64,000 bases of DNA from Allobosea sp. WAO (GCF_001509835.1 NZ_JXTJ01000004.1:558001-622000), one strand, 5' to 3'; counted from the first letter of the stretch, positions 18,231 to 28,535 are shown. Program-made: numbers and translations. Notes: a model not told the origin generated them from the sequence alone.

Positions 18231-19469
18231 ATGGCGATCGAGCACTATCCGATGCCGATCGAGCGTTTTGACACCGTCATCCTGGGCGCCGGTGCTGCCG
18301 GAATGATGTGCGCCATCCATGCTGCATCGCGCGGCGGGCGTGTTCTCGTTGTCGATCATGCCAGGGCCCCCGGCGAAAAAATCCGCATCTCCGGCGGGGG
18401 GCGCTGCAACTTCACCAATATCGGCACGAGCGCGCGCAACTTCCTTTCCGGCAACCCGCATTTCGCCAAATCGGCGCTCGGGCGCTACACGCAGCACGAT
18501 TTCATCGGCCTGGTCGAGAAGCATGGCATCGCCTACCACGAGAAGACGCTAGGCCAGCTCTTCTGCGACGATTCCGCCAAGCAGATCATCGCGATGCTGC
18601 TCGACGAGATGGCGCAGGCAGCCTGCGAGCTGCGCCTCGGAACAACGCTGGAAGCTCTCGAACGAAGCGATGACGGCTTTGCGGTCAGGCTTGGCGGCGA
18701 CGGCGCGGCCGACATCCGGTGCCGGCACTTCGTCGTGGCGTGCGGTGGCAAGTCGATCCCGAAGATGGGCGCGTCCAGCCTTGGCTACCAGATTGCCGAC
18801 CAATTCGGCCTGGCGGTGACGGAAACGCGCCCGGCCCTGGTGCCGCTGACATTCGGCGACGAGGTTCTTGCCGGATTTCGCGAAATTGCCGGCGTCGCCG
18901 CCGATGCACGGGTCTCATGCGGCAAGACCAGCTTCGAAGAGGCGCTGCTGTTCACGCATCGCGGACTTTCCGGTCCCGCGATTCTGCAGATCTCGTCCTA
19001 CTGGCGGGAGAAGCAACCGATCAGGATCGCCCTTCTCCCCAGGCTCGATTTTTTTGCCGCCTTGCGCGCCTCCCGACAGGAGAACGGTCGCAGGAGTATT
19101 TCAAACACCCTCGCCGAGATTCTTCCGAAGCGGTTGGCGGCCCACCTTGCCGATGCCAATGGCTGGGCGGGGCCGATCGGAGATGCCAGCGACAAGAAGC
19201 TCGCCGCGATCGCCGCGATCCTCCATGGCTGGGAGGTTCTGCCCATCGGATCGGAAGGATATCGGACCGCGGAGGTCACGCTGGGCGGCGTAGACACCTC
19301 CGGTCTGAGCTCCCGGACGATGGAAGCAAGGGCGGTCGACGGCCTGTACTTCATCGGTGAAGTCGTGGACGTAACCGGCTGGCTCGGCGGCTATAATTTC
19401 CAATGGGCGTGGTCGTCGGGATGGGCTGCGGGGACAGCGATCGCGGAACGGAGTTCGCCGCGCAACTGA
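18231..19469 (+). CDS. HI0933/YhiN-family flavoprotein (NAD(P)/FAD-dependent oxidoreductase)
   Basis: A 412-residue FAD-binding protein. The dinucleotide motif GAGAAGMMCAIHA is near residue 15, followed by the family signature KIRISGGGRCNFTN (about 50), FVVACGGKSIPKMG (about 165) and a C-terminal FAD-contact segment GGYNFQWAWSSG. This matches the HI0933 family, whose substrates are unknown. The start at 18231 lacks a clear ribosome site; an ATG at 18252 is the alternative. About 280 bases separate it from the previous gene. Confidence 0.88.
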   Translation: MAIEHYPMPIERFDTVILGAGAAGMMCAIHAASRGGRVLVVDHARAPGEKIRISGGGRCNFTNIGTSARNFLSGNPHFAKSALGRYTQHDFIGLVEKHGIAYHEKTLGQLFCDDSAKQIIAMLLDEMAQAACELRLGTTLEALERSDDGFAVRLGGDGAADIRCRHFVVACGGKSIPKMGASSLGYQIADQFGLAVTETRPALVPLTFGDEVLAGFREIAGVAADARVSCGKTSFEEALLFTHRGLSGPAILQISSYWREKQPIRIALLPRLDFFAALRASRQENGRRSISNTLAEILPKRLAAHLADANGWAGPIGDASDKKLAAIAAILHGWEVLPIGSEGYRTAEVTLGGVDTSGLSSRTMEARAVDGLYFIGEVVDVTGWLGGYNFQWAWSSGWAAGTAIAERSSPRN

Positions 19470-19639
19470 GCCCTCTACCCGCGGCTTCAGGGTTCTTCCC
19501 GGTCCAGACTCCGCGCATTGCGGGGCGGGCCTCCTGGGGGCGAGACGCCGGCCCCCTCTTCGCCTGGTGAGGTTGCTGACTTGCCTTGGCGCCCACCCCG
19601 GTCCTTATGGTGCACACCAGTAGAATCCGGAGTCAGCCC

Positions 19640-20419
19640 GTGCGTATCGCCACCTGGAACGTCAACTCGGTCCGCCAGCGGCTTCAGCACCTGCTCACCT
19701 TCCTGAAGGAGGCCGAGCCCGATGCGCTCTGCCTGCAGGAGCTGAAATGCGTCGACGGCGACTTTCCGCGCGCCGAGATCGAGGAGGCCGGCTGGCAGGT
19801 CACGACCCATGGCCAGAAGGCCTTCAACGGCGTCGCCATCCTCTCGCGCAGCAAGCTCGAGGATGTCCGGCGCGGCCTGCCCGGCGACGATGGCGACGAG
19901 CAGGCGCGCTATCTCGAAGGTGTCCTGCCGCATGGCGACGGCGTCGTCCGTCTCGCCTCGATCTACCTGCCGAACGGCAATCCACCCAACACCGAGAAAT
20001 ATCCTTACAAGCTCGCCTGGATGGAGCGTCTGGCGGTGCATGCGCGCGGCCTGCTCGCGCATGAGGAGCCGCTGGTGCTGGCCGGCGACTACAACGTCAT
20101 CCCCGAGCCGCGCGACGCGCGCGATCCCGCTGCCTGGGTTGGCGATGCGCTCTTCCTGCCGCCGACCCGCACCGCCTTCCGCAAGCTCGTCAATCTCGGC
20201 TTCACCGAGGCATTGCGCGCGACCAGCGATGCGCCCGGCCTCTACACCTTCTGGGATTACCAGGCCGGCGCCTGGCAGCGGAACAACGGCATCCGCATCG
20301 ACCATCTGCTGCTGTCGCCACAGGCGGCCGACCGGCTCGCCGGCGTCTCGATCGCCAAGCATGTCCGCGGCTGGGAAAAGGCCTCCGACCACGTCCCAGT
20401 GCTGATCGAGCTGAACTGA
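19640..20419 (+). CDS. xthA: exodeoxyribonuclease III
   Basis: AP endonuclease and 3'-5' exonuclease of base excision repair, 259 residues. Catalytic motifs are ATWNVNSVRQRL at the N-terminus, CLQELK (metal-binding Glu), YLPNGNPP, GDYNVIP (Asp/Asn) and the C-terminal SDHVPV (catalytic Asp-His). The start is taken as GTG 19640, which gives the usual V/M-RIATWNVN N-terminus with CGGAG upstream; ATG 19607 would add 11 residues. The stop codon lies inside an 11-bp hairpin. Confidence 0.95.
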   Translation: MRIATWNVNSVRQRLQHLLTFLKEAEPDALCLQELKCVDGDFPRAEIEEAGWQVTTHGQKAFNGVAILSRSKLEDVRRGLPGDDGDEQARYLEGVLPHGDGVVRLASIYLPNGNPPNTEKYPYKLAWMERLAVHARGLLAHEEPLVLAGDYNVIPEPRDARDPAAWVGDALFLPPTRTAFRKLVNLGFTEALRATSDAPGLYTFWDYQAGAWQRNNGIRIDHLLLSPQAADRLAGVSIAKHVRGWEKASDHVPVLIELN

Positions 20420-20433
20420 ACGCAGTTCAGCTC
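20408..20433 (+). terminator. hairpin spanning the xthA stop codon
   Basis: GAGCTGAACTG (20408-20418), loop AACG, CAGTTCAGCTC (20423-20433). The 11-bp perfect stem includes the last codons and the TGA at 20417-20419. No T-run follows, so it may protect the 3' end rather than terminate. Confidence 0.55.
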
Positions 20434-20588
20434 CCTGCCCAGCCGGTTGTCCTGATCGCCCGTCATCAGCGGCCGCACAGCAGCTTGATCAGGATGGATG
20501 CAGTCGGCGGCCGAGGGGGGCCCAGCCGCGAGGCTGCCCTGCCCTGTTGGACTGCTGCGGTGCAACGTGGCGCTGGAAGTCCAGGCCG

Positions 20589-21548
20589 TCAGCGACGCCC
20601 GCCGCGGCCCGCCACCTGCTGGCGTTCAACCAGCGCCAATGCCGCGGTCCGGTCGGCCGGGCTTGCGGCCGCAAAGGCCGCATCATAGCGCTCGACGATC
20701 CAGCCTTCGCGGGTCTCGTCGGCACCCTCGCGGGCCAGCGCCAGCCACATCAAGCCGAGGATCGGATGGCGCGGAACGCCATCGCCGCCACGCAGGAGCA
20801 TGTCGCCGAAGACAGCGCGCGCCGGGGCATGCCCCTTCTCGGCGGCGAGCTTCATCCAACGGGCCGCCTGGCGCGGATCGCGCTGCGCGCCGGTGCCGTT
20901 CATGTAGAGCCGGGCGAGATTGTACTGGCCGTCGGAGTCGCCGAAATAGGAAGCGGCATAGTGGAACATGTCGAAGGCACGGTCGGCATTGGGCTTCACA
21001 TAGGTGCCCTTGATGCCGTCAAGGAAATAGCCCCCAAGCGCCACGAAGGCGCTGGCGACGATTCGCGCATCGGAGGTGCCGGGAATTTGGTCGGCGTTCT
21101 CATCCGCGATCTTCGAGAAATACTCGAAGGCTTTGAGATCATTGACTGGAACACCGTCGCCGCTGGCGTAGACGCGGCCGAGCTTGAACTGTGCCGCGAG
21201 GTGGCCGCGCGAAGCGGCGAACTCGAGGGCGCGCACCGCGCCGACCTGATCGCCGGCCGAGGAATCGCGCATCCAGGCCTTGAGCGCGTCGCGCGCACTG
21301 GTGAAGGGAGCCAGCGGCAGGGCGGTATGCGCAGCAGGCCCGCTCGGCGGGGCGGCGATGGCACGGCCGCCGGCGAGCGGGGCGGGTTCGCCGACCGCGC
21401 CATCCTCCGGCTCCGGCAGGGCGATGCCGGGAATCGGCCGCGGCGGCAGGAGCCCGCGCGACTGGCCCGACGCCTCCTGTGCCCAGGCTACCGACTGGCA
21501 GCCCAGGGTGAACAGGAACCCGGCGAGGATGGTTTCAGATATCCGCAT
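20589..21548 (-). CDS. exported Sel1/TPR-repeat protein
   Basis: A 319-residue protein with a signal peptide (residues 1-24, ending AWA). After a Pro-rich spacer it carries Sel1-like repeats: [48 protein letters not shown] and [20 protein letters not shown]. Such repeats form helical scaffolds for protein binding in the envelope. The ATG at 21548 lies 14 bases inside the end of ilvD, so the two genes are co-transcribed although no functional link is apparent. Confidence 0.85.
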   Translation of the reverse strand: MRISETILAGFLFTLGCQSVAWAQEASGQSRGLLPPRPIPGIALPEPEDGAVGEPAPLAGGRAIAAPPSGPAAHTALPLAPFTSARDALKAWMRDSSAGDQVGAVRALEFAASRGHLAAQFKLGRVYASGDGVPVNDLKAFEYFSKIADENADQIPGTSDARIVASAFVALGGYFLDGIKGTYVKPNADRAFDMFHYAASYFGDSDGQYNLARLYMNGTGAQRDPRQAARWMKLAAEKGHAPARAVFGDMLLRGGDGVPRHPILGLMWLALAREGADETREGWIVERYDAAFAAASPADRTAALALVERQQVAGRGGRR

Positions 21549-23265
21549 AGCAATGGGTCTCGGCCGCCCCTCCGGGGTGGGTAACGGCCCCTCCCTTGGC
21601 GGAGCCGACAGTCTGCGCGTATTTCCAGAGCGCGCCGGAGTTGTAGTCGGTCCTGCGCGGCTTCCAGGCCTTACGACGCTCCTCAAGTTCGGCATCAGAA
21701 AGGCGGACTGCGAGCTTTCCTGTGATGGCATCGAGCTCGATGATGTCGCCGTCGCGAAGCAGTCCGATCGGCCCACCGACGGCGGCCTCGGGACCGACAT
21801 GGCCAACGCAGAAACCACGCGTCGCGCCGGAGAATCGCCCATCGGTGATCAGCGCGACCTTATCGCCCATGCCCTGGCCGTAGAGGGCTGCGGTCGTCGC
21901 CAGCATCTCGCGCATGCCAGGGCCGCCCTTCGGCCCCTCATAGCGGATCACCAGCACGTCACCGACCTGGTATTCACGATTGGCGACGCATTTGAACGCG
22001 TCCTCCTCGCAGTCGAAGCAGCGCGCCGGGCCGCTGAACACGAGGCTTTCCTGCGGCATGCCGGCGATCTTCACGATCGCCCCTTCCGGCGCGAGATTGC
22101 CGACCAGGCCGACGACGCCGCCATTGTCGGAAAGCGGCTTGTTGGCCGGGCGGATCACGTCCTGCTCGTCATTCCATTTCACCGAGGCGAGGTTCTCGGC
22201 GATGGTGCGGCCGGTGACCGTCATGCAGTCACCATGCAGATAGCCATGGTCGAGCAGGGTCTTCATCAGAAGCGGGATGCCGCCGACCTCGAACATGTCC
22301 TTGGCGACGTATTTCCCGCCCGGCTTCAGGTCGGCGATGTACGGGGTCTTCTTGAAGATCTCGGCGACGGCGAAAAGGTCGAAGTCGATGCCGCATTCAT
22401 GCGCGATCGCCGGCAGGTGCAGCGCGCCATTGGTCGAGCCGCCGGAGGCCGCGACGACCATGGCGGCGTTCTCGAGCGCCTTGCGGGTGACGATGTCGCG
22501 CGGCCGGATGTTCCGGGCGATCAGCTCCATCACCATCTCGCCGGCGGTGTAGCAGAAGGTGTCGCGGACATCGTAGGGCGCCGGCGCGCCGCAGCTATAG
22601 GGCAGCGCGAGGCCGATCGCCTCGGCGACCGTAGCCATGGTGTTGGCGGTGAACTGCGCGCCGCAGGACCCGGAGGACGGGCAGGCCACCTCCTCCAGTT
22701 CCTTCAGATCCTCGTCCGACATCGCGCCGACCGAATGCTTGCCGACCGCCTCGAACACGTCCTGGATGGTGACCGGCTTGCCCTTGAAATTGCCGGGCAG
22801 GATCGAGCCGCCATAGATGAAGATCGACGGCACGTTGAGGCGCACCATCGCCATCATCATGCCGGGCAGCGACTTGTCGCAGCCGGCGAGGCCGACGAGC
22901 GCGTCATAGCAATGGCCACGCATGGTCAACTCGACCGAGTCGGCGATCACTTCGCGCGAAGCCAGCGAGGACTTCATGCCCTGGTGGCCCATGGCGATGC
23001 CGTCGGTCACCGTGATCGTGCAGAACTCGCGCGGCGTGCCGCTCGCCGAGGCGACGCCCTTCTTCACGGCCTGGGCCTGGCGCATCAACGCGATGTTGCA
23101 GGGCGCAGCCTCGTTCCAGCAGGAGGCGACGCCGACGAAAGGCTGCGCGATCTGGCGGGAGGTCATCCCCATCGCGTAATAGTAGGAGCGGTGCGGAGCG
23201 CGGGCCGGGCCGACGCTCACATGTCGGCTGGGTAGCCTAGACTTATCGAAAACGCGTCCGTCCAT
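21535..23265 (-). CDS. ilvD: dihydroxy-acid dehydratase
   Basis: Dehydrates dihydroxy-isovalerate and dihydroxy-methylvalerate in Val/Leu/Ile synthesis. It has 576 residues. Iron-sulfur cluster ligands are visible in [12 protein letters not shown] (about residue 48), [14 protein letters not shown] (about 126) and [17 protein letters not shown] (about 195). [21 protein letters not shown] near the C-terminus is the IlvD/Edd family signature. The spacing and Ser/Thr pattern fit IlvD rather than Edd. A palindrome lies about 110 bases upstream. Confidence 0.95.
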   Translation of the reverse strand: MDGRVFDKSRLPSRHVSVGPARAPHRSYYYAMGMTSRQIAQPFVGVASCWNEAAPCNIALMRQAQAVKKGVASASGTPREFCTITVTDGIAMGHQGMKSSLASREVIADSVELTMRGHCYDALVGLAGCDKSLPGMMMAMVRLNVPSIFIYGGSILPGNFKGKPVTIQDVFEAVGKHSVGAMSDEDLKELEEVACPSSGSCGAQFTANTMATVAEAIGLALPYSCGAPAPYDVRDTFCYTAGEMVMELIARNIRPRDIVTRKALENAAMVVAASGGSTNGALHLPAIAHECGIDFDLFAVAEIFKKTPYIADLKPGGKYVAKDMFEVGGIPLLMKTLLDHGYLHGDCMTVTGRTIAENLASVKWNDEQDVIRPANKPLSDNGGVVGLVGNLAPEGAIVKIAGMPQESLVFSGPARCFDCEEDAFKCVANREYQVGDVLVIRYEGPKGGPGMREMLATTAALYGQGMGDKVALITDGRFSGATRGFCVGHVGPEAAVGGPIGLLRDGDIIELDAITGKLAVRLSDAELEERRKAWKPRRTDYNSGALWKYAQTVGSAKGGAVTHPGGAAETHCYADI

Positions 23266-23375
23266 CGTACTCTGTCTTCCTGACCCCAGACCGCGCCTTC
23301 TGCGCGGCTTGGATGTGCCACGCGGCCAGCGCGGGGCGCAACGTCACCTCGCCGCCTCCAGGAAGCATGAAACCC

Positions 23376-23393
23376 TTTCCGGAAATCCGGAAA
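23376..23393. promoter_or_regulatory. inverted repeat upstream of ilvD
   Basis: TTTCCGGA (23376-23383), two bases, TCCGGAAA (23386-23393). A near-perfect 18-base palindrome 111-128 bases upstream of the ilvD start. Factor unknown. Confidence 0.35.
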
Positions 23394-23680
23394 AACAATC
23401 TCAAATCTTCCATAACGCGACGAATTGACGGGATCATTTGCTGAGAGCGCTTTGTGGCGGCTTCGCGGCAATTGCGGCGCTCAGCTTTGGGCGCGCTGCA
23501 ATCCGAACAATTGTTGTAGAAATATCACGAATTTTCGAGCGGAAATCGCGGCATTCAGCGGCGTTTTCGCGTGCCGCACCGCAGCATGTCCCCGCCAGCC
23601 CGTCCCGCGCCGCAACAGCCACCTGCGCGCGCCTCGAGCGCCTCGGCCGTACCACTTCCAGAGCGATCGGCAGGCATTAG

Positions 23681-23714
23681 TTTAGAATTCCTAGAAAGAG
23701 AGATTACTTTAGAA
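23681..23714 (+). promoter_or_regulatory. Irr/ICE-like sites upstream of the Fe(III) ABC genes
   Basis: TTTAGAATTCCTAGAAA (23681-23697) and a second TTTAGAA half-site (23708-23714), 27 bases apart, in an AT-rich patch 110-143 bases before the binding-protein gene. The iron control element bound by alphaproteobacterial Irr is a TTTAGAA-type inverted repeat. Position ahead of an iron importer supports iron control; the match is partial. Confidence 0.5.
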
Positions 23715-23823
23715 TAGATATAACTCATTGATTACAAAGCATATTTCCTTGACCAAGCGCCTTCCGCGGACTACCCCGAGCGGACACCCGACGAGGTTCG
23801 GGGACCGTATCCAGGAGTGAGCA

Positions 23824-24837
23824 ATGTCCGTAAAGTCCCGCCTCTATGCCGCAGCGCTGACCTCCTGCCTGCTCGCCGGCCCGGCTTTCGCACAGAGCGT
23901 CAACCTCTACACCACGCGCGAACCGGCCCTGCTCAACCCGGTGATCGAGGCCTTCACCAAGGACACCGGCATCAAGGTCAACGCTGTCTTCCTGAAGGAC
24001 GGCCTGCAGGAGCGCATCAAGGCCGAGGGCGCCAACAGCCCGGCCGACGTGATGCTGCTGGTCGATGTCGGCCAGATCAATGATGCCTCCGATGCCGGCA
24101 TCACCCAGCCGATCCAGTCGGCCCTCGTCGACAAGACCGTGCCGGCCGCGCTCCGCGGCCCCGGCAACAACTGGGTCACGCTGACCCAGCGCGCCCGCAT
24201 CGTCGTCGCCTCGAAGGACCGGGTGCAGCAGGATGCGATCACCTATGAGGAGCTCGCCGATCCCAAGTGGAAGGGCAAGTTCTGCATCCGCGCCGGCCAG
24301 CACCCCTACAACAACGCCTTCTTCGCGGCCTATCTCGCCCGCAACGGCGCGGAAAAGACCGAGGCCTATCTCAAGGCGCTGAAGGCCAACACCGCCCGCA
24401 AGCCCGGCGGCGGCGACCGCGAGGTGGCGCGTGACATCCTCTCCGGTCAGTGCGACATCGCCGTGATCAACACCTACTACATCGGACTGATGAGCCAGGC
24501 GAAGAACGAGCAGAAGGGCTGGTACGACGCGATCAAGCCGCTGAAGAGCAGCTTCGCCGGCGGCGGCACGCATGTGAACGTCTCGGCTGCGGCGATCGCC
24601 AAGAACGCGCCGAACAAGGAGAACGCCGTCAAGCTGGTCGAGTACATGCTCGGCGAGAAGGCCCAGCATCTCTATGCCGACGGCAATTTCGAGTACCCGG
24701 TCAACGCCGATGTGAAGGAGGCCGCCTCGGTCAAGCTGCTCGGCGCCCTCACCCCGGACACGACCCCGCTCGGCGACGTCGCCAAGAACCGCAAGGCCGC
24801 TTCCGAGCTGGTCGACAAGGTCGGCTTCGACAATTGA
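23824..24837 (+). CDS. Fe(III) ABC transporter periplasmic binding protein (FbpA/FutA-like)
   Basis: A 337-residue periplasmic ferric-ion-binding protein. The signal peptide is residues 1-23 (ending AFA). Family features are NLYTTREPALLNPVIEAFTKDTGIKV at the mature N-terminus, the lobe hinge region, and the Tyr pair in NTYYIGLM (about residue 220), which ligates iron in FbpA/FutA proteins. The gene lies behind Irr-like sites. Its TGA overlaps the TTG start of the permease. Confidence 0.92.
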   Translation: MSVKSRLYAAALTSCLLAGPAFAQSVNLYTTREPALLNPVIEAFTKDTGIKVNAVFLKDGLQERIKAEGANSPADVMLLVDVGQINDASDAGITQPIQSALVDKTVPAALRGPGNNWVTLTQRARIVVASKDRVQQDAITYEELADPKWKGKFCIRAGQHPYNNAFFAAYLARNGAEKTEAYLKALKANTARKPGGGDREVARDILSGQCDIAVINTYYIGLMSQAKNEQKGWYDAIKPLKSSFAGGGTHVNVSAAAIAKNAPNKENAVKLVEYMLGEKAQHLYADGNFEYPVNADVKEAASVKLLGALTPDTTPLGDVAKNRKAASELVDKVGFDN

Positions 24838-26528
24838 GCTCGGGTGCCTTCAGCACCCTGAATCGACGGCCGTCACTCTCGTGGCGGCCGTCGACGCGTC
24901 TTGCCTGGCTCGCCGCGCTGGCGGCCGGCCTCGTGGCACTGCCCGTTCTATCGCTCGGCCTCACCGCGCTCTCGCGCGAGGCGCTGGCGGTCTGGCCACA
25001 TCTCACCGCCAATGTCCTGCCGGCTGCGCTCGGCGACACGCTGCTGCTGCTCGCCGGCGTCGCCGCCTTCTGCGGCATTGTCGGCGTCGGCACCGCCTGG
25101 CTGGTCACCCAGCACGATTTTCCCGGCCGGCGGAGCCTGGAATGGCTGCTCGTCCTGCCGCTGGCGATGCCGACCTACATAACGGCCTATGTCTATGTCG
25201 AGATCCTCGGCTTCCAGGGGCCACTGCAGAGCGCCCTGCGGGCACTGACCGGCTGGCGCACGCTGCGCGACTACTGGTTCCCCGATCCGCGCAACCTCAC
25301 CGGCGCGATCCTGATCCTCGGCCTCGTGCTCTACCCTTACGTCTATCTCAGCGTGCGGGCACTGTTCGGCATGCAGAGCGCCGCCATCGTCGAATCGGCG
25401 CGCACGCTCGGCGCCTCGCGCTGGACGTTGTTCCGGCGCGTCGGCCTGCCCATGGCCCGCCCGGCATTGGTCGCCGGCCTGACGCTCGCTCTGCTCGAGA
25501 CCCTCAACGATATCGGCGCCAGCGAATATCTCGGCGTCCGCTCGCTGACCCTCTCGGTCTACACCACCTGGCTCAACCGCTCCTCGCTGCCGGGTGCCGC
25601 GCAGATCGCCTGCATCATGCTGCTGGTCGTCGTCGGCCTGATCATCGCCGAAATGCGCACCCGTGGTTCCCGTCGCTTCGCCCTGCCGGTCAAGCGGCTC
25701 CGGCCGGTCGGCCGCAGCAGACTGCCCCGTGGCTGGTCACTGGCGGCGACTGCGGCCTGCGCTCTTCCCGTCCTGCTCGGGGCGCTCCTGCCCCTCGCCT
25801 TTCTCTTCAGCGAGTTCCTGCGTCGCGACCTGATCGCGCAGCTCGACGCGGCGATGCTGCGCTCGCTCGCCAACACGCTGGCCATCTCGGCGGTTGCCAC
25901 CGCTCTCGTCGTCGCCGTCGGCCTCGGCGTCGCGGCGGCGGTCAGACTTGGGCGCGAGCCCTGGCTGCCCAGCGTCGCGAGGCTGGCCTCGCTCGGCTAT
26001 GCCCTGCCCGGCACCGTGCTGGCCCTCGGGCTCCTTGTGCCGCTCGCCGCCTTCGACAATCTCGTCGCCGATGCCAGCCGCGCCGCCTTCGGCGCCAGCC
26101 CGGGGCTGATCCTGCTCGGCTCGGGCGCCGCGCTGATCATCGCCTACCTCGTCCGCTTCCTGTCGATTGCGCTGGCCGGCACCCAGAGCGGCCTCGCACG
26201 CATCTCGCCGCGCATCGACGATGCCGCCCGTTCGCTCGGCGCCGGACGTCGCGAGTTGCTGCGCCGGCTACACTGGCCACTGGCCCGCCCCGCCGTCGCC
26301 GCCGCCGCCCTGCTGGTCTTCGTCGATTGCATGAAGGAATTGCCGATGACCTTGCTGCTGCGGCCGCTGAATTTCGACACGCTCGCGACGCTGGTCTATG
26401 GCCACGCCTCGCGCGGCGTCTTCGAGGACGGCGCGCTGGCGGCGCTGCTGATCGTGCTGATCGGGATCTATCCCGCAATCATGCTGGCGCGCGCCGGCGA
26501 CGGCGAGAAACTGGCCACCGGCAGTTGA
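24834..26528 (+). CDS. Fe(III) ABC transporter fused permease (FbpB-like)
   Basis: A 564-residue inner-membrane permease with two BPD-type halves fused, as usual for FbpB/SfuB. Each half has an ATPase-contact EAA loop: ARTLGASRWTLFRRVGLP (about residue 190) and ARSLGAGRRELLRRLHWP (about 470). No ATG occurs early in frame; the best start is TTG 24834, overlapping the upstream stop as TTGA. No ATP-binding subunit gene follows, so the transporter must borrow an ATPase encoded elsewhere. Confidence 0.88.
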   Translation: MSSGAFSTLNRRPSLSWRPSTRLAWLAALAAGLVALPVLSLGLTALSREALAVWPHLTANVLPAALGDTLLLLAGVAAFCGIVGVGTAWLVTQHDFPGRRSLEWLLVLPLAMPTYITAYVYVEILGFQGPLQSALRALTGWRTLRDYWFPDPRNLTGAILILGLVLYPYVYLSVRALFGMQSAAIVESARTLGASRWTLFRRVGLPMARPALVAGLTLALLETLNDIGASEYLGVRSLTLSVYTTWLNRSSLPGAAQIACIMLLVVVGLIIAEMRTRGSRRFALPVKRLRPVGRSRLPRGWSLAATAACALPVLLGALLPLAFLFSEFLRRDLIAQLDAAMLRSLANTLAISAVATALVVAVGLGVAAAVRLGREPWLPSVARLASLGYALPGTVLALGLLVPLAAFDNLVADASRAAFGASPGLILLGSGAALIIAYLVRFLSIALAGTQSGLARISPRIDDAARSLGAGRRELLRRLHWPLARPAVAAAALLVFVDCMKELPMTLLLRPLNFDTLATLVYGHASRGVFEDGALAALLIVLIGIYPAIMLARAGDGEKLATGS

Positions 26529-26676
26529 GATCGGCCCGGCAAACTCGACATTCGCGAGCCGGGGGAATACACCCTTTGCCGCGCGAGTGCCGTTCCGGCC
26601 CGATTGGCGCCGATTCGCTTGCGATTTTTTCGTGCACCGCGGCCCGAAACGGCAGCCGCAGCGCAGACCGAGGCCC

Positions 26677-28410
26677 ATGACACGACGCGCTTCCATTCTC
26701 GGCCTGGCAGTCGCCGCGGTGCTGCTCGCGCTCGGGTTGCAATCCTGGGGACTGGCGCTGGCGCTGGTCGAGCGTCATGTCGTCGCCGGTATCGAGAAGC
26801 GCGTCGGCCTTAAAGTGACCTCGCTGAAGCGGGCCGAATTCGCCTTCCTGCCCTTGCCGCGCATCAGCCTGTCCGGAGTCACCTTCGCCGCTCCCGATGG
26901 CAGCCTGTCCGGTACGGCCGTGCGCCTGCGGGCCCGGGCGCGCCTGCTCTCGCTCGTCGCCGGCCAGCTCGATTTCGACCGCGTCGACCTGATCGGGCCG
27001 GAAATCGACATCGCCGTCCCCAATGAGCCCGAAAGCTATGCCAACTGGGTCGCACCGCCCTTGGCCTATCTGTCCGCCCTCAAGGGTGAAACCCAGCTCG
27101 TGATCAGTTCCGGAAGCCTGATGGCACGCTCCGGCAGCACGATTCTGACCACGTTGCGCGACGTCAATCTGGTCATCGAGGACCGCGACGAGGGCGAGCC
27201 CGTCGCCTTTGCCGGCAGCTTCACCTGGCGCGGCGAGACGACAAGGGTCAACCTGCTCTGGCCGGTTACCGGCGAACGGGCCCGGGTCGCGCTGGCGCTC
27301 TCCTCGAACCTGATGAGCTTCCGCCTCAACGGCACGCGCCTCGGCGCCCAGGGCGTCACGACCGGCCAGATCGAGTTCAACGCGCGCGCCCTGCCCGACG
27401 CGCTCGCCTGGATCGGCCCGCGGCCGCGGATCGCGACGCTGGTGCGCCAGGTCGAACTCACCGCCGAGGCACAGATCGCCGGCGACAACATCTCGCTCAG
27501 CAACGTCATCGCCAAGCTCGACGGCGACCAGCTCGAGGGGGCGCTCAAGCTCGACGGCAGTGGAGCGCGCCGGGTGCTCTCGGGAACGCTGGCCGGCGCC
27601 GAGTTCGATCTCGCCCGGCTGCTCCGGCAAGCCGGCCAACCGCTGTCGGGTACCGGCGTGGCAGACGAGACACCGCTCGAGTTCGATAGCTGGACCGCCC
27701 ACGACGTCGATCTGCGGATTTCGCTCGACGCCGCCCGCATCGGCACCGCCAAGCTCGGCGACCTCGCCGCCCAGCTCCTGGTGCGCAAAGGCCGTTTCGA
27801 AGCCGCGGTGCTGCGCGCCGCCGCCTATGGCGGTTCGGCCCGCGCCCGCATTCTCGCCACCGCCGTTCCGGCCGGCGCCGAAGTCAAGCTCCAGCTGGGT
27901 CTCGACCGGGTCAACCTCGCCCAGGCCGGCGCCGATCTGCCGGAGCTTCTCGGCGGCCTGACAGGCTTCGCCACCGGCCAGATCGCTCTCGATGGCAGCG
28001 GCGACAGCTTCGAGCAGGTCGTCGGCTCGCTGACCGGCCGTGCCAATGCGACCCTGCGCCAGGGCGAGTTCAAGGGCATGGCGTTCGGCGAGTTGCTGCG
28101 CCGGGCCGAGAAGCCCGCGGCGGCGCGCGACTGGCGCCATGGCAAGACCGCTTTTGATACCGCGCAGTTCGCCGCGCTGGCGAACCGCGGCGTGCTGACC
28201 CTGACCGAGGCGCAGATGGCCGGTCCCGGCTATGCCCTGTCGATGACCGGCAGCGCCGATCTCGGCCGGCGCTGGCTCGAGCTCACCGGCCAGTTGAGTG
28301 CGACCAGCGGCTCCGCCCGCACGCCTTTCGAAATCCGCGGCCCGTTCAACGACGCCGCCTTCACCCCGACCTTCGACGCCGCCATCCATCCAACCGGATC
28401 GCTCAGGTAG
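26677..28410 (+). CDS. AsmA-family protein
   Basis: A 577-residue envelope protein with one N-terminal membrane helix (about residues 7-28) and a long periplasmic part. The AsmA N-terminal region is seen in IEKRVGLKVTSLKRAEFAFLPLPRISLSGVTF, and the C-terminal AsmA_2-like part in GQIALDGSGDSFEQVVGSLTGRANATLRQGEFKG. AsmA-like proteins are bridge-like lipid transport factors affecting outer-membrane composition. The start at 26677 places the helix at the N-terminus. 148 bases follow the permease; co-transcription is possible. Confidence 0.85.
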   Translation: MTRRASILGLAVAAVLLALGLQSWGLALALVERHVVAGIEKRVGLKVTSLKRAEFAFLPLPRISLSGVTFAAPDGSLSGTAVRLRARARLLSLVAGQLDFDRVDLIGPEIDIAVPNEPESYANWVAPPLAYLSALKGETQLVISSGSLMARSGSTILTTLRDVNLVIEDRDEGEPVAFAGSFTWRGETTRVNLLWPVTGERARVALALSSNLMSFRLNGTRLGAQGVTTGQIEFNARALPDALAWIGPRPRIATLVRQVELTAEAQIAGDNISLSNVIAKLDGDQLEGALKLDGSGARRVLSGTLAGAEFDLARLLRQAGQPLSGTGVADETPLEFDSWTAHDVDLRISLDAARIGTAKLGDLAAQLLVRKGRFEAAVLRAAAYGGSARARILATAVPAGAEVKLQLGLDRVNLAQAGADLPELLGGLTGFATGQIALDGSGDSFEQVVGSLTGRANATLRQGEFKGMAFGELLRRAEKPAAARDWRHGKTAFDTAQFAALANRGVLTLTEAQMAGPGYALSMTGSADLGRRWLELTGQLSATSGSARTPFEIRGPFNDAAFTPTFDAAIHPTGSLR

Positions 28411-28535
28411 CCGGGCACTCCCGCCTTCCTATTGTCTGGGGCATTGCCAGCGACGATCGGGCGTATCCGGCCGACACACGCTGCGCCGGCCATTCCCCAC
28501 GACCCGGCTTGCGCCCTCAAGACAGCCGAACGAAA

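Larger units (their letters stand above)
23266..23823. other. intergenic region between ilvD and the iron-binding protein gene
   Basis: 558 bases with no supported gene. The left part holds the ilvD promoter side with an 18-base inverted repeat (23376-23393). The right part (23675-23750) is markedly AT-rich against the GC-rich surroundings and carries the iron-box-like sites listed separately. Confidence 0.6.

Noticed and set aside
21280-23235. 651-codon plus-strand frame opposite ilvD
   Set aside because: Antisense to ilvD with low-complexity His/Arg/Asp composition and no domain.
23425-23685. 86-codon frame in the ilvD/iron-gene gap
   Set aside because: No start signal and no protein-like pattern; the region looks regulatory.
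26479-28389. 636-codon minus-strand frame opposite the AsmA gene
   Set aside because: Shadow of the AsmA reading frame; Gly/Ala/Glu-rich without recognisable motifs.
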